This document shows positions 1-8,791 of a stretch of 39,329 bases of DNA, piece after piece. Below the pieces are notes generated by a model. It was not told the origin of the DNA, did no database searches, and saw only the letters and a program-made list of their open reading frames with translations. The DNA is from Candidatus Micrarchaeaceae archaeon (GTDB lineage: Archaea; Micrarchaeota; Micrarchaeia; Micrarchaeales; Micrarchaeaceae): NCBI GenBank assembly GCA_027310755.1, contig DAIDAE010000007.1, positions 1-39,329 on the forward strand, in the 5' to 3' direction. How positions within the stretch are numbered: position 1 is the first letter of the stretch; every line of letters begins with the position of its first letter. The translations under genes were made by a program, and so were the position numbers.

Positions 1-1
1 A

Positions 2-748
2 TATACTACAGCCGCCAAGGCAATCATTTCAAAAGCGTTCGCCGAATATATTGAAATGGGCGGTATGCCGGAGACCGTGGTTTTTTCCAACGAGACGGTG
101 TTGATGCAGCTGGTCAATGATATAATCCAGAAGGATATATTGAGCAGGTATAACGTAAGAAAACCTGCAGAGCTTAAATCCGTCCTGAAATTTTTAATAG
201 CAAATGCATCAAACATGATAACTTACAATTCTATAGTGGAAAATTTTAGAATATCTAGCCCAAACACAGTTCAGAAATATGTGGAATATGCGGCCGAGGC
301 ATACCTGCTCTTCGAAGTAAGGCGCTTTGAAAGGAAAATAAGGAAACTAGATAAAAATTCAAGGAAGGTTTACTGTATAGATAACGGGATAATGGTTAAA
401 AATTTCCCTGCATTGAAAGAAAAGAAGGGTGCCCTGCTGGAAAATGCGGTAGCGGTACAGTTGAAAAGGTTGGGCAAAGAGTTCTTTTATTATAGAAATG
501 CATCCGATTGGGAGGCAGATTTTGTGGTTCCGGACAAGGGCGAGGCAATCCAGGTATGCTATAGATTGGATTCAAACAACGATACCAGGGAAATCAGGGG
601 GCTTGTGGAAGCCGCAAAAGACACTAGAAGCAAAAATGCATTGATATTGACTTTGGAACAGGAGCGGATTATAAAGAGCAAAGGCGTCACCATTACCGTA
701 AAACCAGTATGGCAATGGCTGCTTGAAAATGAACCAGTTTATGATTGA
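2..748 (+). CDS. AAA-family ATPase, C-terminal part with DUF4143 domain (partial)
   Basis: The reading frame is open from the first bases of the window to the stop at 746-748, so the gene begins upstream and only its C-terminal ~248 residues are visible. The internal ATG at 56 should not be taken as the start. The segment EYIEMGGMPE and the following helical part (KDILSRYNV) match the region after the lid in the widespread archaeal and bacterial 'ATPase plus DUF4143' family. The C-terminal part (ALLENAVAVQLKRL..FYYRNASDWEADFVV) is the DUF4143 restriction-nuclease-like fold with an E..D..D/ExDF pattern. The Walker A/B N-terminal half lies outside the window. The substrate of such ATPases is unknown; they are common, mobile and often multicopy. 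The family call is firm, the role is not. Confidence 0.8.
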   Translation, partial: YTTAAKAIISKAFAEYIEMGGMPETVVFSNETVLMQLVNDIIQKDILSRYNVRKPAELKSVLKFLIANASNMITYNSIVENFRISSPNTVQKYVEYAAEAYLLFEVRRFERKIRKLDKNSRKVYCIDNGIMVKNFPALKEKKGALLENAVAVQLKRLGKEFFYYRNASDWEADFVVPDKGEAIQVCYRLDSNNDTREIRGLVEAAKDTRSKNALILTLEQERIIKSKGVTITVKPVWQWLLENEPVYD

Positions 749-949
749 TCGTCTGTTATATGTACCCCCGTGCGCTCGAATGGAATGAAGGTGATAGGCA
801 ACGACAAGGGAAGAGCAACGCTAAAGATCAACCATCAATCACCGGAATCTCCATCGTAAAATTCCAAAATGTCCAAAAACAGCGCAAGCGGGGGGCGCGC
901 GTTCCCGAAAGGAATAAAACCCTATTTTCCCGTGTATGATACGATTATA

Positions 950-1879
950 ATGCATGGCGGCGCACGACGGCGAAACAAAAATACAGAGAGAGTACTATTT
1001 CTTAAACGCAAAGTAAGGTCGCAGTCAGCTATGGAATATTTGATGACGTACGGTTGGGCCATCCTAATCATCGCAGTAGTGCTCGGTGCATTGTTCCAGG
1101 TTGGCGTTTTCAGTGGGATTGGAACGCCAAGGGCACAGCCCGGAAACTGCCAGGTCGTCAAGGTCGGAACCGGAATCACGCAGACAATATCTCTAGCAGG
1201 GGAATGCCAAGGACAGGAACCGGAGTATGTGGCCTCTTTTACAGGTTACGATTCTACGGTAAATGATAGCGTTTCAGGACCACTAAATCAGCAGGCCGTT
1301 ACGAGCATTACAATAACTGCGTGGGTTGTTCCCAAGAACCTAGTTCCATGCTATGAAAATATTGCAGGGGTTTATACTACATCCGGAACGCAATTGGATA
1401 TAGGAACAACTTGTTCACCCTATCAGGCAATAATGCGGCAGGATGGCAGCCATGGTGTTGGTAGTACAGTATACCCACTATCTACCGGCGTGTACTATTT
1501 TGTTGTCGGCATATGGAACGGCACAAGCGATACATTGACTGTATATTTGAATGGAGTGAACCCGGCCACATCCGCGGGCAATGGAGCTTCCGGATACACT
1601 ATTAACAGGTATACTATAGGTGGATATTACAGCGGCATGTATGCCTGGAATGGTACGATTTCAAATGTACAAATGTATAACACGACGCTTTCTGCATCCG
1701 AAATCAAGGCACTATACCTAGAAGGCATCGGGGGCGCCCCAATCAGACCCCAGAATATTATTGGATGGTGGCCTCTCAACGGGAACGCGCAGGACTATTC
1801 CGGAAACAACAATGCTGGTAAGATAAATGGAAAAGTTATATACACAAGTTCCTGGACAAGCGGGTATACACAGCCATAA
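950..1879 (+). CDS. Class III signal peptide (pilin-like) LamG-domain surface protein, copy 1
   Basis: A protein of 309 residues. The basic N-terminus is followed by SQSAMEYLMTYGWAILII, the class III archaeal signal peptide: cleavage before the Q-S-A-M-E motif is expected from an EppA-type prepilin peptidase, and the hydrophobic helix then acts as the pilin assembly core. Next comes a short conserved stem (GTPRAQPGNCQVVKV...GECQGQEPEY, two Cys, possible disulfide). A variable ~170-residue LamG/concanavalin-like domain follows, closing with SNVQMYNTTLSASEIKALY, and then a conserved tail (IIGWWPLNGNAQDYSGNNNA). ATG 950 is preferred over the upstream GTG/ATG options because a TATA-like AATAAAAC at 913-920 predicts a transcript start near 942. 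Likely an extracellular fibre or S-layer-associated adhesin; the ligand is unknown. Five relatives lie in this window. Confidence 0.85.
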   Translation: MHGGARRRNKNTERVLFLKRKVRSQSAMEYLMTYGWAILIIAVVLGALFQVGVFSGIGTPRAQPGNCQVVKVGTGITQTISLAGECQGQEPEYVASFTGYDSTVNDSVSGPLNQQAVTSITITAWVVPKNLVPCYENIAGVYTTSGTQLDIGTTCSPYQAIMRQDGSHGVGSTVYPLSTGVYYFVVGIWNGTSDTLTVYLNGVNPATSAGNGASGYTINRYTIGGYYSGMYAWNGTISNVQMYNTTLSASEIKALYLEGIGGAPIRPQNIIGWWPLNGNAQDYSGNNNAGKINGKVIYTSSWTSGYTQP

Positions 1880-1910
1880 TTTGCCTGTTGCTGCCAAGGG
1901 CATGGTGGGC

Positions 1911-1925
1911 ACATATTAAAATATT
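1911..1925 (+). promoter_or_regulatory. Putative TATA box of the nuoHIJKLMN operon
   Basis: An AT-rich CATATTAAAATATT element is centred about 27 bp upstream of the GTG at 1945. It is the only good TATA candidate in the 65-bp gap and would give a leaderless or near-leaderless operon mRNA. Confidence 0.45.
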
Positions 1926-1944
1926 AGCTTCTTAATCTTGTTAG

Positions 1945-2994
1945 GTGGCTATGGGAATAACATCGGGGTTTGTAAGCGGCATTTACAACTATGCCCAGAG
2001 CACTCTCCCCCTTTCGCTAGGCCAGTATTCATGGATAGCTGCGCTGCTGATAGCCCTGGTAGCTTTTACAATAATACTTTCCGTGATATTTTCGATGTTT
2101 GCTTATGTATTTGGCTGGGTGGAAAGGAAGGTCATGGCCAGGATGCAATCGAGGCACGGTCCAACCTACGTGGGTCCGTATGGATTCCTCCAGAATCTTG
2201 CCGATCTGATAAAGCTGATAGCAAAGGAGCACATAGTCCCCGACGCCGCCGACAAGCCCCTCTTCCTATCTAGCATACCCCTCCTTCTTGCAATATTCGT
2301 GCTGATGCTTGTCTTCATACCGTTCACTGAGAATTTTGTCGGAATAGGGACGAGCCTGGCCCTGATAATAGTCTTCATGCTGCTCTCCTTCACCCCCCTG
2401 CTTGTTTTCATAGCCGGATGGACAAGCGGGAACAAGTTCGGATCAATAGCAGCGCAGAGGTCTGTCGTGATGATGCTGAGCTATGAGATACCCATAGTGC
2501 TCGTGATCGCCGCCGTCGCATTCCTTGCAAACAGCTATAACTTTACAAGCATAGTGAATTCACAGTCCGGGGCATGGTACATAGTCCTCATGCCGCTCGG
2601 CTTCATAGTCTTTTTCATCGCGCTGCTCGGCGAACTGGATAGGCCACCGTTCGACCTGCGCGAAGCCGATAGCGAACTCATAGCCGGATGGCTCACCGAC
2701 GTCAGTGCGCCCTACTACGGTCTCGTTCTCTTCCTTGATTATACCAGAATGTTCGTGGGCACCCTGTTGATATCCATACTCTTCCTTGGCGGATGGCTGG
2801 GCCCATCATTCATACCATCATTTTTATGGCTGATGGCCAAGGTCATACTACTCTCCCTGTTCATAATAGTCATAAGGGCGACCACGGTGAGGATGAAGAT
2901 CGACAGGCTGCTCAGACTGGGGTGGCTTTATCTTATGCCCCTCTCCGTGATCAATTTATTAATTACATTTGTAATATTTACGCAGGGGATATAG
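1945..2994 (+). CDS. nuoH: NADH-quinone oxidoreductase (complex I-like) subunit H
   Basis: NuoH/Nqo8/FpoH family, 349 residues, about eight membrane helices. It links the peripheral arm to the proton-pumping membrane arm and forms most of the quinone chamber. Diagnostic motifs are the early GWVERKVMARMQSRHGP segment and the acidic quinone-chamber loop RPPFDLREADSELIAGW. The start is GTG 1945 or ATG 1951; both lie just after the transcript start predicted from the TATA element at 1911-1925. It is the first gene of the nuoHIJKLMN block and its stop abuts the next start. Subunits A-D, which usually precede H, are absent: a LamG surface gene lies immediately upstream. The identity is secure; the electron donor (NADH, ferredoxin or F420H2) cannot be told from this part of the complex. 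Confidence 0.97.
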   Translation: MAMGITSGFVSGIYNYAQSTLPLSLGQYSWIAALLIALVAFTIILSVIFSMFAYVFGWVERKVMARMQSRHGPTYVGPYGFLQNLADLIKLIAKEHIVPDAADKPLFLSSIPLLLAIFVLMLVFIPFTENFVGIGTSLALIIVFMLLSFTPLLVFIAGWTSGNKFGSIAAQRSVVMMLSYEIPIVLVIAAVAFLANSYNFTSIVNSQSGAWYIVLMPLGFIVFFIALLGELDRPPFDLREADSELIAGWLTDVSAPYYGLVLFLDYTRMFVGTLLISILFLGGWLGPSFIPSFLWLMAKVILLSLFIIVIRATTVRMKIDRLLRLGWLYLMPLSVINLLITFVIFTQGI

Positions 2995-3372
2995 ATGATA
3001 TTGGAACCGGTGGTGAAGGTTGCAAAAGAGACATTCAAGAAGCCCTACACCACGGAATTCCCGGAGCACAGGGAGAGCCTGACCGACAATTACAGGGGCA
3101 TACACAAGTTGGACATGACCACGTGCATAAACTGCCAGGCGTGTGCAAGGATCTGCCCGAACCAGACAATAGAGATGGTAGAGGGGGAGGCGGATACCGC
3201 ATTCAAGGCCACCGGCCCCAAACTCTTCCCGCAGATAAACCTGGAAAGATGCCTTTTCTGCGCGCTCTGTGAGGAGGTCTGCCCGACAGACTGCCTTGTG
3301 CTCACAAAGGACACAGACTTCGAAAAATTCGATAGGAGAGACTTCATAAAGAGGCCCGAGGACCTTGAATAA
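2995..3372 (+). CDS. nuoI: Complex I-like 2x[4Fe-4S] subunit I
   Basis: A protein of 125 residues with two canonical ferredoxin motifs: C44-x2-C47-x2-C50-x3-C54-P and C86-x2-C89-x2-C92-x3-C96-P. They ligate clusters N6a and N6b, which carry electrons from the peripheral arm toward the quinone-site cluster. The N-terminus (RESLTDNYRG.H.LD) is typical of the NuoI family. The ATG directly follows the nuoH stop with no gap, implying translational coupling. It is shorter than many bacterial NuoI (~160-180 residues), mainly in its tails, and similar to archaeal forms. Confidence 0.96.
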   Translation: MILEPVVKVAKETFKKPYTTEFPEHRESLTDNYRGIHKLDMTTCINCQACARICPNQTIEMVEGEADTAFKATGPKLFPQINLERCLFCALCEEVCPTDCLVLTKDTDFEKFDRRDFIKRPEDLE

Positions 3373-3375
3373 AGT

Positions 3376-3858
3376 GTGTTTATGATCGACCTGGCATTAT
3401 TCCTTATCGTCTCCGTGATGGGGTTAGTGGTTTCCTTCTTTGTATTCGCCGTCAAGGACATCCTCCACGCCGCGCTCATGCTTTCGGCAGTCTTCTTTGT
3501 AAATTCGCTGTTCTTTTTCATGCTGGATCAGCCCCTGCTCGCCGTTGTGCAGCTTTTCATAATGATAGGCGGCATAACCACATTCCTGTTTGTCGGGGTG
3601 GCCTCGGTCCAGTATTCAAAGTTCAAGCACACGGAGGTGACTGGACTCGCCGTCCTGTGGACCATAGTATTCGTAATATTAGTTCTCCCGCTCAATTACG
3701 TCCAGATAACTCCTTTCCAGTCAAACCTGTTCGGTCCCGATTCCATAGCGTTGTCGCTCGGCACCTCGTCCATGCTGTTCTATTTAATGCTTTTCACCAT
3801 GTTTGGGGTGGCGCTGGGCGCCATACTCCTGCTAAAAAAGGTGGGTGCTGACAAATGA
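3376..3858 (+). CDS. nuoJ: Complex I-like membrane subunit J
   Basis: A protein of 160 residues with about five predicted membrane helices. NuoJ carries the pi-bulge helix that couples the quinone chamber to the antiporter-like subunits. The segment KDILHAALMLSAVFFVNSLF and the following LDQPLLAVVQLFIMIGGITTFLFVGV correspond to the NuoJ core, although the usual 'YvGAi' reads MIGGI, so it is a divergent member. The start is GTG 3376 or ATG 3382, three to nine bases after nuoI. Its stop overlaps the nuoK start (ATGA). It is encoded as one full-length gene, unlike methanogen-type clusters in which J is split. Confidence 0.9.
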   Translation: MFMIDLALFLIVSVMGLVVSFFVFAVKDILHAALMLSAVFFVNSLFFFMLDQPLLAVVQLFIMIGGITTFLFVGVASVQYSKFKHTEVTGLAVLWTIVFVILVLPLNYVQITPFQSNLFGPDSIALSLGTSSMLFYLMLFTMFGVALGAILLLKKVGADK

Positions 3859-4166
3859 TCCTGATACCAATAGAATATTTTATTGTGCTGAGTTTCGCCC
3901 TCTTCTCCATAGGCGTTGTCGGCGTGGCTGCGTCCAGGCACTTTCTACTGATGATACTATCTGTGGAGATAGCGCTGGTCGCGTCCACTTTGCTTGCAAC
4001 TGTCATGTACTACTCCGTGACCGGGAACGGCAACATAATGCTCCTGCTCTTCACCCTCTGGACGATAGCCGCGGTGGAGGCCATAGCGCTGGTATCATTT
4101 TACAGGTATCTTGCGAGATATGAAACCAGCCTTGACGTAAGAAAACTTTCGAGGTTGAGGGACTGA
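3855..4166 (+). CDS. nuoK: Complex I-like membrane subunit K
   Basis: A protein of 103 residues with three membrane helices, the standard size for NuoK (MrpC-like). The conserved helix-2 glutamate of the proton path is seen in LLMILSVEIALVAS, and a second acidic residue in AAVEAIALVSFYRY. The ATG overlaps the nuoJ stop by four bases, a hallmark of coupled translation. It sits between J and L as in almost all nuo/fpo operons. Confidence 0.95.
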   Translation: MILIPIEYFIVLSFALFSIGVVGVAASRHFLLMILSVEIALVASTLLATVMYYSVTGNGNIMLLLFTLWTIAAVEAIALVSFYRYLARYETSLDVRKLSRLRD

Positions 4167-4172
4167 TCGATT

Positions 4173-5939
4173 ATGATAGAGCTATTGGTTGTGTTTCCAT
4201 TGGTCGCGGCCGCAATCCTTTCGCTTCTGCTGAAGCGCAGCCCGAAGGCGGCCGGATACATCGCACTTCTCGCAGCGCTCGCCACATTGGCGATTGCGCT
4301 GTCGATCTTCATCTCTCCCGGCGCGCCGCAGTCGTTCCAATGGTTTACTGCGGGAAACCTTCTGTTTAGCATATCTACAACCGCGGCTCCGATAAACATC
4401 CTCCTTCTCATGCTGGTTTCGGTGATTACGCCGCTCATATTCCTTTATTCCATCGGGTTCATGCGCGTGCCGAGCGAACAGGCGAGGTTCTATTTTGAAA
4501 TGTGCGTGTTTGCCGCAGCCATGGTGCTTTTTTCCATATCCGCAAACTTCATAACCATGTTCATAGCATGGGAAATGCTCGGGATAACCAGCTACATGCT
4601 CATAGGCTTCTGGTATAGGAAGGAGCATGCGCCCACAGCCGCAAGGAAGGCGATAACAACAATACTCATAGGGGACATCCTGATGCTAATGGGCATACTT
4701 CTTATAGGGGCGGCCTACGGCACATTCGAGTTTTCGGCTGTTCTATCCGCACCTGGCTCTCCCGCCCTGGACCTGGCGCTTATACTGATACTCCTGGCCG
4801 CATTTACAAAGTCAGCTCAATTCCCCTTTCATGAATGGCTTTCGGACGCGATGGAGGGCCCTACCCCCGTATCCGCATTCCTGCATTCTTCCACAATGGT
4901 GAAGGCCGGAGTATTCCTGATAGCAGTTCTCCTTCCTTTGTACGAGGCGGCGCACCTGCTTCCAGTCATATTGGTGATAGGCCTTGTAAGCGCACTCATA
5001 GGGGTTTCCAACGCGCTTACCGATAGGCACATAAAGAAGATTCTTGCTTATTCCACAATAGAGGACCTCGGGCTCATGTTTGTAGCGCTCGGCCTAGGAT
5101 CCCTTCCCGCAGCCATCGCCCTTTTCTTCGTCCAGACATTCTACAAGGCACTGCTCTTCATGGGCGCGGGTGCGATAATGAGGGCCAACGATGAGAAGGA
5201 GGACATATACAAGATTTACGGAGCAACGCTCAGCAGGCCGCTTATTGCCGCGATGGCCATAGGGGCATTGTCTATTGCAGGGATATTTCCATTGAGCGGC
5301 TTCTTTGGAAAGGCAATGCTTGAGGGAGCGGCGATGCAGAACATCCTGGTCTATACAATAATATTTGCGGTGGAGCTGGGAACCGGCCTTTACATGTTTA
5401 GGTGGATGTTCACGGTAAGCAGGAAGTCGTATGAGCAGACCAGCACCCTGAAACTTAATTACGGTTCCATACCAAAGAGCATGATGGTGCCGATATATGT
5501 GCTTGCGGCAGCTGTTCTGGTCGCCTCGATAGCGTACCTGTACCTGCCAACATACCTACAGTCCAGCTCCGGAGGCGCGAGCATCAGCGACGGCCTCATC
5601 GGAATGTTTGCATCAATAATTGGCATAGCGCTGGCCTACCGGATATACCTGCAGGGTCACAGGGTGCACCTGGAATCGACAAGCCCGGGCATGTTTGCCG
5701 TGGTCCACAACAGCACTCTGGTCAACTCCGTTTATCTCAAGATTACGAGGACCTTTTCGTATGCCGCCGGTTTGGCCATGTACATTGATTTCGCCTTTGA
5801 CAAAATGACATACGGGTTTGCCCAGGCGCTCATAAGCTCCGGAAACATAATCAGAAAGGTAGAGAACGGCCAGACAAACATGTACGTCCTGGGTTTTGTA
5901 GTGGGCATGGTTGTCCTGGTATTGGCGTTTATTTTGTGA
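4173..5939 (+). CDS. nuoL: Complex I-like antiporter subunit L
   Basis: A protein of 588 residues in the Mrp-antiporter/NuoL family. The proton-translocation core is recognisable: FYFEMCVFAAAMVLF..FIAWEMLGITSYMLIGFW, the lysine helix around LAAFTKSAQFPFHEWLSDAM, GPTPVSAFLHSSTMVKAG, and DRHIKKILAYSTIEDLG. The ~150 C-terminal residues beyond the 14-TM core form further hydrophobic segments consistent with the lateral helix HL and a terminal anchor helix, which distinguishes L from M and N. It starts at ATG 4173, six bases after nuoK. Confidence 0.96.
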   Translation: MIELLVVFPLVAAAILSLLLKRSPKAAGYIALLAALATLAIALSIFISPGAPQSFQWFTAGNLLFSISTTAAPINILLLMLVSVITPLIFLYSIGFMRVPSEQARFYFEMCVFAAAMVLFSISANFITMFIAWEMLGITSYMLIGFWYRKEHAPTAARKAITTILIGDILMLMGILLIGAAYGTFEFSAVLSAPGSPALDLALILILLAAFTKSAQFPFHEWLSDAMEGPTPVSAFLHSSTMVKAGVFLIAVLLPLYEAAHLLPVILVIGLVSALIGVSNALTDRHIKKILAYSTIEDLGLMFVALGLGSLPAAIALFFVQTFYKALLFMGAGAIMRANDEKEDIYKIYGATLSRPLIAAMAIGALSIAGIFPLSGFFGKAMLEGAAMQNILVYTIIFAVELGTGLYMFRWMFTVSRKSYEQTSTLKLNYGSIPKSMMVPIYVLAAAVLVASIAYLYLPTYLQSSSGGASISDGLIGMFASIIGIALAYRIYLQGHRVHLESTSPGMFAVVHNSTLVNSVYLKITRTFSYAAGLAMYIDFAFDKMTYGFAQALISSGNIIRKVENGQTNMYVLGFVVGMVVLVLAFIL

Positions 5940-5943
5940 GAAT

Positions 5944-7359
5944 ATGATACCCTACCTAGGAATTATGCTCGCCTCGCTCCTTCTCGGCATTATTGGGGTT
6001 CTTCTAGTCAATGAAAGGCACAGCAGGGTCGTCGGATCCGTTTTCTCCGGGATCACGATGCTCCTAGCATTTGCCGTGCTTGTGTCCGGCATACAGTCTG
6101 GGTCGTTGAATTTCTCGGAGAACTACATCTATTACATCTCCCAATTCAACGTAAGTCTCAACCTCCAGCTTACCCCGATCTCGCTGGCACTGGTTTTGAT
6201 GGCCTCTGTGGTCGCATTCGTAACCGTATTCGCCGGCAACCCAGAGCACGAACGCGAAAAGACTGCGAGCGCCCTGATACTGCTTTTTGAATTTGCTGCG
6301 ATAGGGTTGTTTGCATCCGGCAACCTGCTGCTCTTCTTCATATTCTGGGACATAGGCGTCCTTGCCCTTTTCTTCATGATCTACCTCCTCGGCTCGGCAA
6401 ACAGGCGCCGCGCCGCAATAAAATTCCTTATATATGAATTGCTGGCGAGCCTTCTTCTGCTGTTCGCAATAATGCTCGTTTATTTCTACACTCCAATGCA
6501 CTCGTTTGACATAAACTACATAATCGCCAATTCCGTTACAATGTCCTCCAGCACACAGACTCTCATATTTGCATTTCTCTTCGTTGCATTCCTGATAAAT
6601 ATGCCCGTATTCCCGCTGCATCTGTGGCTTCCGGACGCCCATACCGAGGCATCCACACAGGGATCCATGCTGCTTTCCGGGGTCCTGACAAAATTCGGCG
6701 GCTATGGAATGCTGCTGGCATTCGCCCTCATCCCCGCCGCTGCAAACTTTTCGCTGTTCGTGGCGCTTCTCGGCGGCTTCTCCGCATTCTACGCCGCATT
6801 TGTGCTCATGACACAGCATGACATAAAGAGGGTGATAGCGTATACCACAATAGTTGAGATGAGCATAATACTTGTCGGCATAGCTACGCTAAACCCATTC
6901 GGCACTGCAGGGGCGACTTTTGCCATGCTCGCGCACGGATTTGCAATCTCCATGCTCTTCCTTGTGGCCGGATCGATAGGCCACATATTTGCCGACAGGG
7001 ATTTCAGGGCGGTAAAGGGCGTTATAGCTTCCTCAGCGGCAACAGGCTATACGTTCCTGATAGGGGTCTTTGCGACTACCGGCGTGCCGTTGACCGCGGC
7101 ATTCATAGGCGACGTGCTCATATTCCTCGGGGCGATCAGGGCATTTTCAGCAATGGGTGTGATCCCGCTGCTCTCGCTTGGCATAGTCGGCGCGTACCTC
7201 TATTACGTGATGAATAAATCGGTCTTCTCCACAAGGGAGGTATCCAAGACAATCGAGTACATAGGATCCAGCCAGAAACTTGGCTACGCCATCCTATTGT
7301 TTTTCATATTTTTGTTCGGGCTGCTTCCGTTCTTGATATTAAACTTCTTCAATTTGTGA
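5944..7359 (+). CDS. nuoM: Complex I-like antiporter subunit M
   Basis: A protein of 471 residues, antiporter-like proton channel of the membrane arm. Motifs include LFEFAAIGLFASGNLLLFFIFWDIG (channel glutamate region), FPLHLWLPDAHTEAST, GSMLLSGVLTKFGGYGML and QHDIKRVIAYTTIVEMS. ATG 5944 (four bases after the nuoL stop) is preferred to an upstream in-frame TTG at 5911, which lies inside nuoL and would add eleven residues not expected in the family. The product begins MIPYLGIMLASLLLG, a normal first helix. Its stop is followed immediately by the nuoN start. Confidence 0.96.
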   Translation: MIPYLGIMLASLLLGIIGVLLVNERHSRVVGSVFSGITMLLAFAVLVSGIQSGSLNFSENYIYYISQFNVSLNLQLTPISLALVLMASVVAFVTVFAGNPEHEREKTASALILLFEFAAIGLFASGNLLLFFIFWDIGVLALFFMIYLLGSANRRRAAIKFLIYELLASLLLLFAIMLVYFYTPMHSFDINYIIANSVTMSSSTQTLIFAFLFVAFLINMPVFPLHLWLPDAHTEASTQGSMLLSGVLTKFGGYGMLLAFALIPAAANFSLFVALLGGFSAFYAAFVLMTQHDIKRVIAYTTIVEMSIILVGIATLNPFGTAGATFAMLAHGFAISMLFLVAGSIGHIFADRDFRAVKGVIASSAATGYTFLIGVFATTGVPLTAAFIGDVLIFLGAIRAFSAMGVIPLLSLGIVGAYLYYVMNKSVFSTREVSKTIEYIGSSQKLGYAILLFFIFLFGLLPFLILNFFNL

Positions 7360-8763
7360 ATGATTGGCATGATACCGTATATTGGATATATTATTGCAGG
7401 AGCGCTGTTCCTATTTGTAGCCACAGATATCCTCGCGGTGTGGCATAAAAAGCTCAAACTACAACTCATTGTCAGCACCGCCCTGCTCGGTTTGCTCGCG
7501 CTTACAGCGCTCTATGGGATAATGAGCGGCCAATCCTCCGTTGCGCTCGGTATTTTCAATATCAACCCCTTCTCCATGCTCTTCGTGCTCTTATTTTCGC
7601 TATCGCTGATGCTTGTAAATTTCCTCGCATACGAATATTCGAACGATTATGCGGCATTCCTTATGCTCCTCGGTTTTGCCTCAATCGGGATGTTTGCGAT
7701 AGCGATGGCGAATTCCCTTGTCACCATACTGCTGGGCATAGAGCTGATGACGGTGCCTACCGCATTCATGATAATGCTGAATGGCAAGCAGTTTGTAGAA
7801 TCTGCCATAAAATTGTTCATCCTCGCCGCGATCGCGATATCCGTCCTCTCATTTGCCGTAGCCCTGGTATTTCCGTACGATCCATCATTGGCACTTGCCT
7901 CCTTGGCCACGAATCCCGGAATATCCGGCACATACATTCTCGTGCTTGCACTCCTGCTTTTCATAACCGCACTCTCCTTTGACGCATCTCTATTCCCATT
8001 CAATCTTTGGATACCGGACGTTTACACCGGGGCCCCCGGATATGTGACCGCCCTGCTTGCCGGCATCAACAAAAAGGTCGCATTCGTTGCACTCTTCGAG
8101 GTTCTGCTGCTTGTCATGTTTCCTCTTGCGGGTTACTATTCATCCGCGCTGCAGGCGCTCGCCATAATGACGATGTTCTTCGGAAACATAGTGGCGCTTG
8201 TCCAGAACAACGTAAAGCGCCTTTTCGCCTATTCATCGATCGCACAGGCTGGCTACATAACTCTCGGAATTGTTTCTGTGACGCAGTATGGCATAGAGGC
8301 ATCCATTTTCCAGATCATCGTGCATTCATTCATGATAATCGGCTCGTTTGCGATAGTCCTTTGGCTGGAGTCCAAGAACATCAGGACGATAACGGACTAC
8401 AACGGTCTCGGATCCAGGAACGCCTTCGCCGCATTCGCGCTCACAATATTCATGATCTCATTGATAGGGATACCCCCAACCGCCGGTTTTGTCGGCAAAT
8501 TTTTGCTGTTTACCAGCACCATAAATGTTGGACTGCTTGCACTCACAATCATTGCAGTAATAAACAGCTTCATTTCGGTCTATTATTACGCGAAAGTTAT
8601 CATGTCCATGTACGCAAAGAAGGATAGGAGCGCAATGAAGGCTACGTGGTCGATAAATGCGGTGGTCCTGGTATGCCTTGCCGTTGTAATCGTGTTCGGG
8701 ATCTTCCCGCAGCCTCTTATTTCAATGGCATCAGCCGCTGCGACTGCAATATTCCCGATTTGA
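7360..8763 (+). CDS. nuoN: Complex I-like antiporter subunit N
   Basis: A protein of 467 residues, the third antiporter-like subunit. Typical NuoN segments are LLGIELMTVPTAFMIMLNG, SFDASLFPFNLWIPDVYTGAP (the tryptophan/proline loop diagnostic of N), NVKRLFAYSSIAQAGYITLG and GIPPTAGFVGKFLLF. It is the last gene of the operon. No nuoE, F or G gene is present in the window, so the complex may be an 11-subunit or Fpo-like form, or the peripheral-arm genes lie elsewhere. A convergent LamG surface gene ends 28 bp beyond. Confidence 0.96.
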   Translation: MIGMIPYIGYIIAGALFLFVATDILAVWHKKLKLQLIVSTALLGLLALTALYGIMSGQSSVALGIFNINPFSMLFVLLFSLSLMLVNFLAYEYSNDYAAFLMLLGFASIGMFAIAMANSLVTILLGIELMTVPTAFMIMLNGKQFVESAIKLFILAAIAISVLSFAVALVFPYDPSLALASLATNPGISGTYILVLALLLFITALSFDASLFPFNLWIPDVYTGAPGYVTALLAGINKKVAFVALFEVLLLVMFPLAGYYSSALQALAIMTMFFGNIVALVQNNVKRLFAYSSIAQAGYITLGIVSVTQYGIEASIFQIIVHSFMIIGSFAIVLWLESKNIRTITDYNGLGSRNAFAAFALTIFMISLIGIPPTAGFVGKFLLFTSTINVGLLALTIIAVINSFISVYYYAKVIMSMYAKKDRSAMKATWSINAVVLVCLAVVIVFGIFPQPLISMASAAATAIFPI

Positions 8764-8791
8764 TGCGCTCCTGTGCGCTATGCCCTTGGCA

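Noticed and set aside
745-939. A 64-codon plus-strand ORF overlapping the ATPase stop
   Set aside because: Low-complexity basic composition, no recognisable domain, and it overlaps the promoter region of the LamG gene; better explained as chance.
6064-6819. A 251-codon minus-strand ORF inside nuoM
   Set aside because: Its Cys/Gln/Glu-rich product is the typical antisense image of a hydrophobic membrane protein; nuoM on the other strand is unambiguous.
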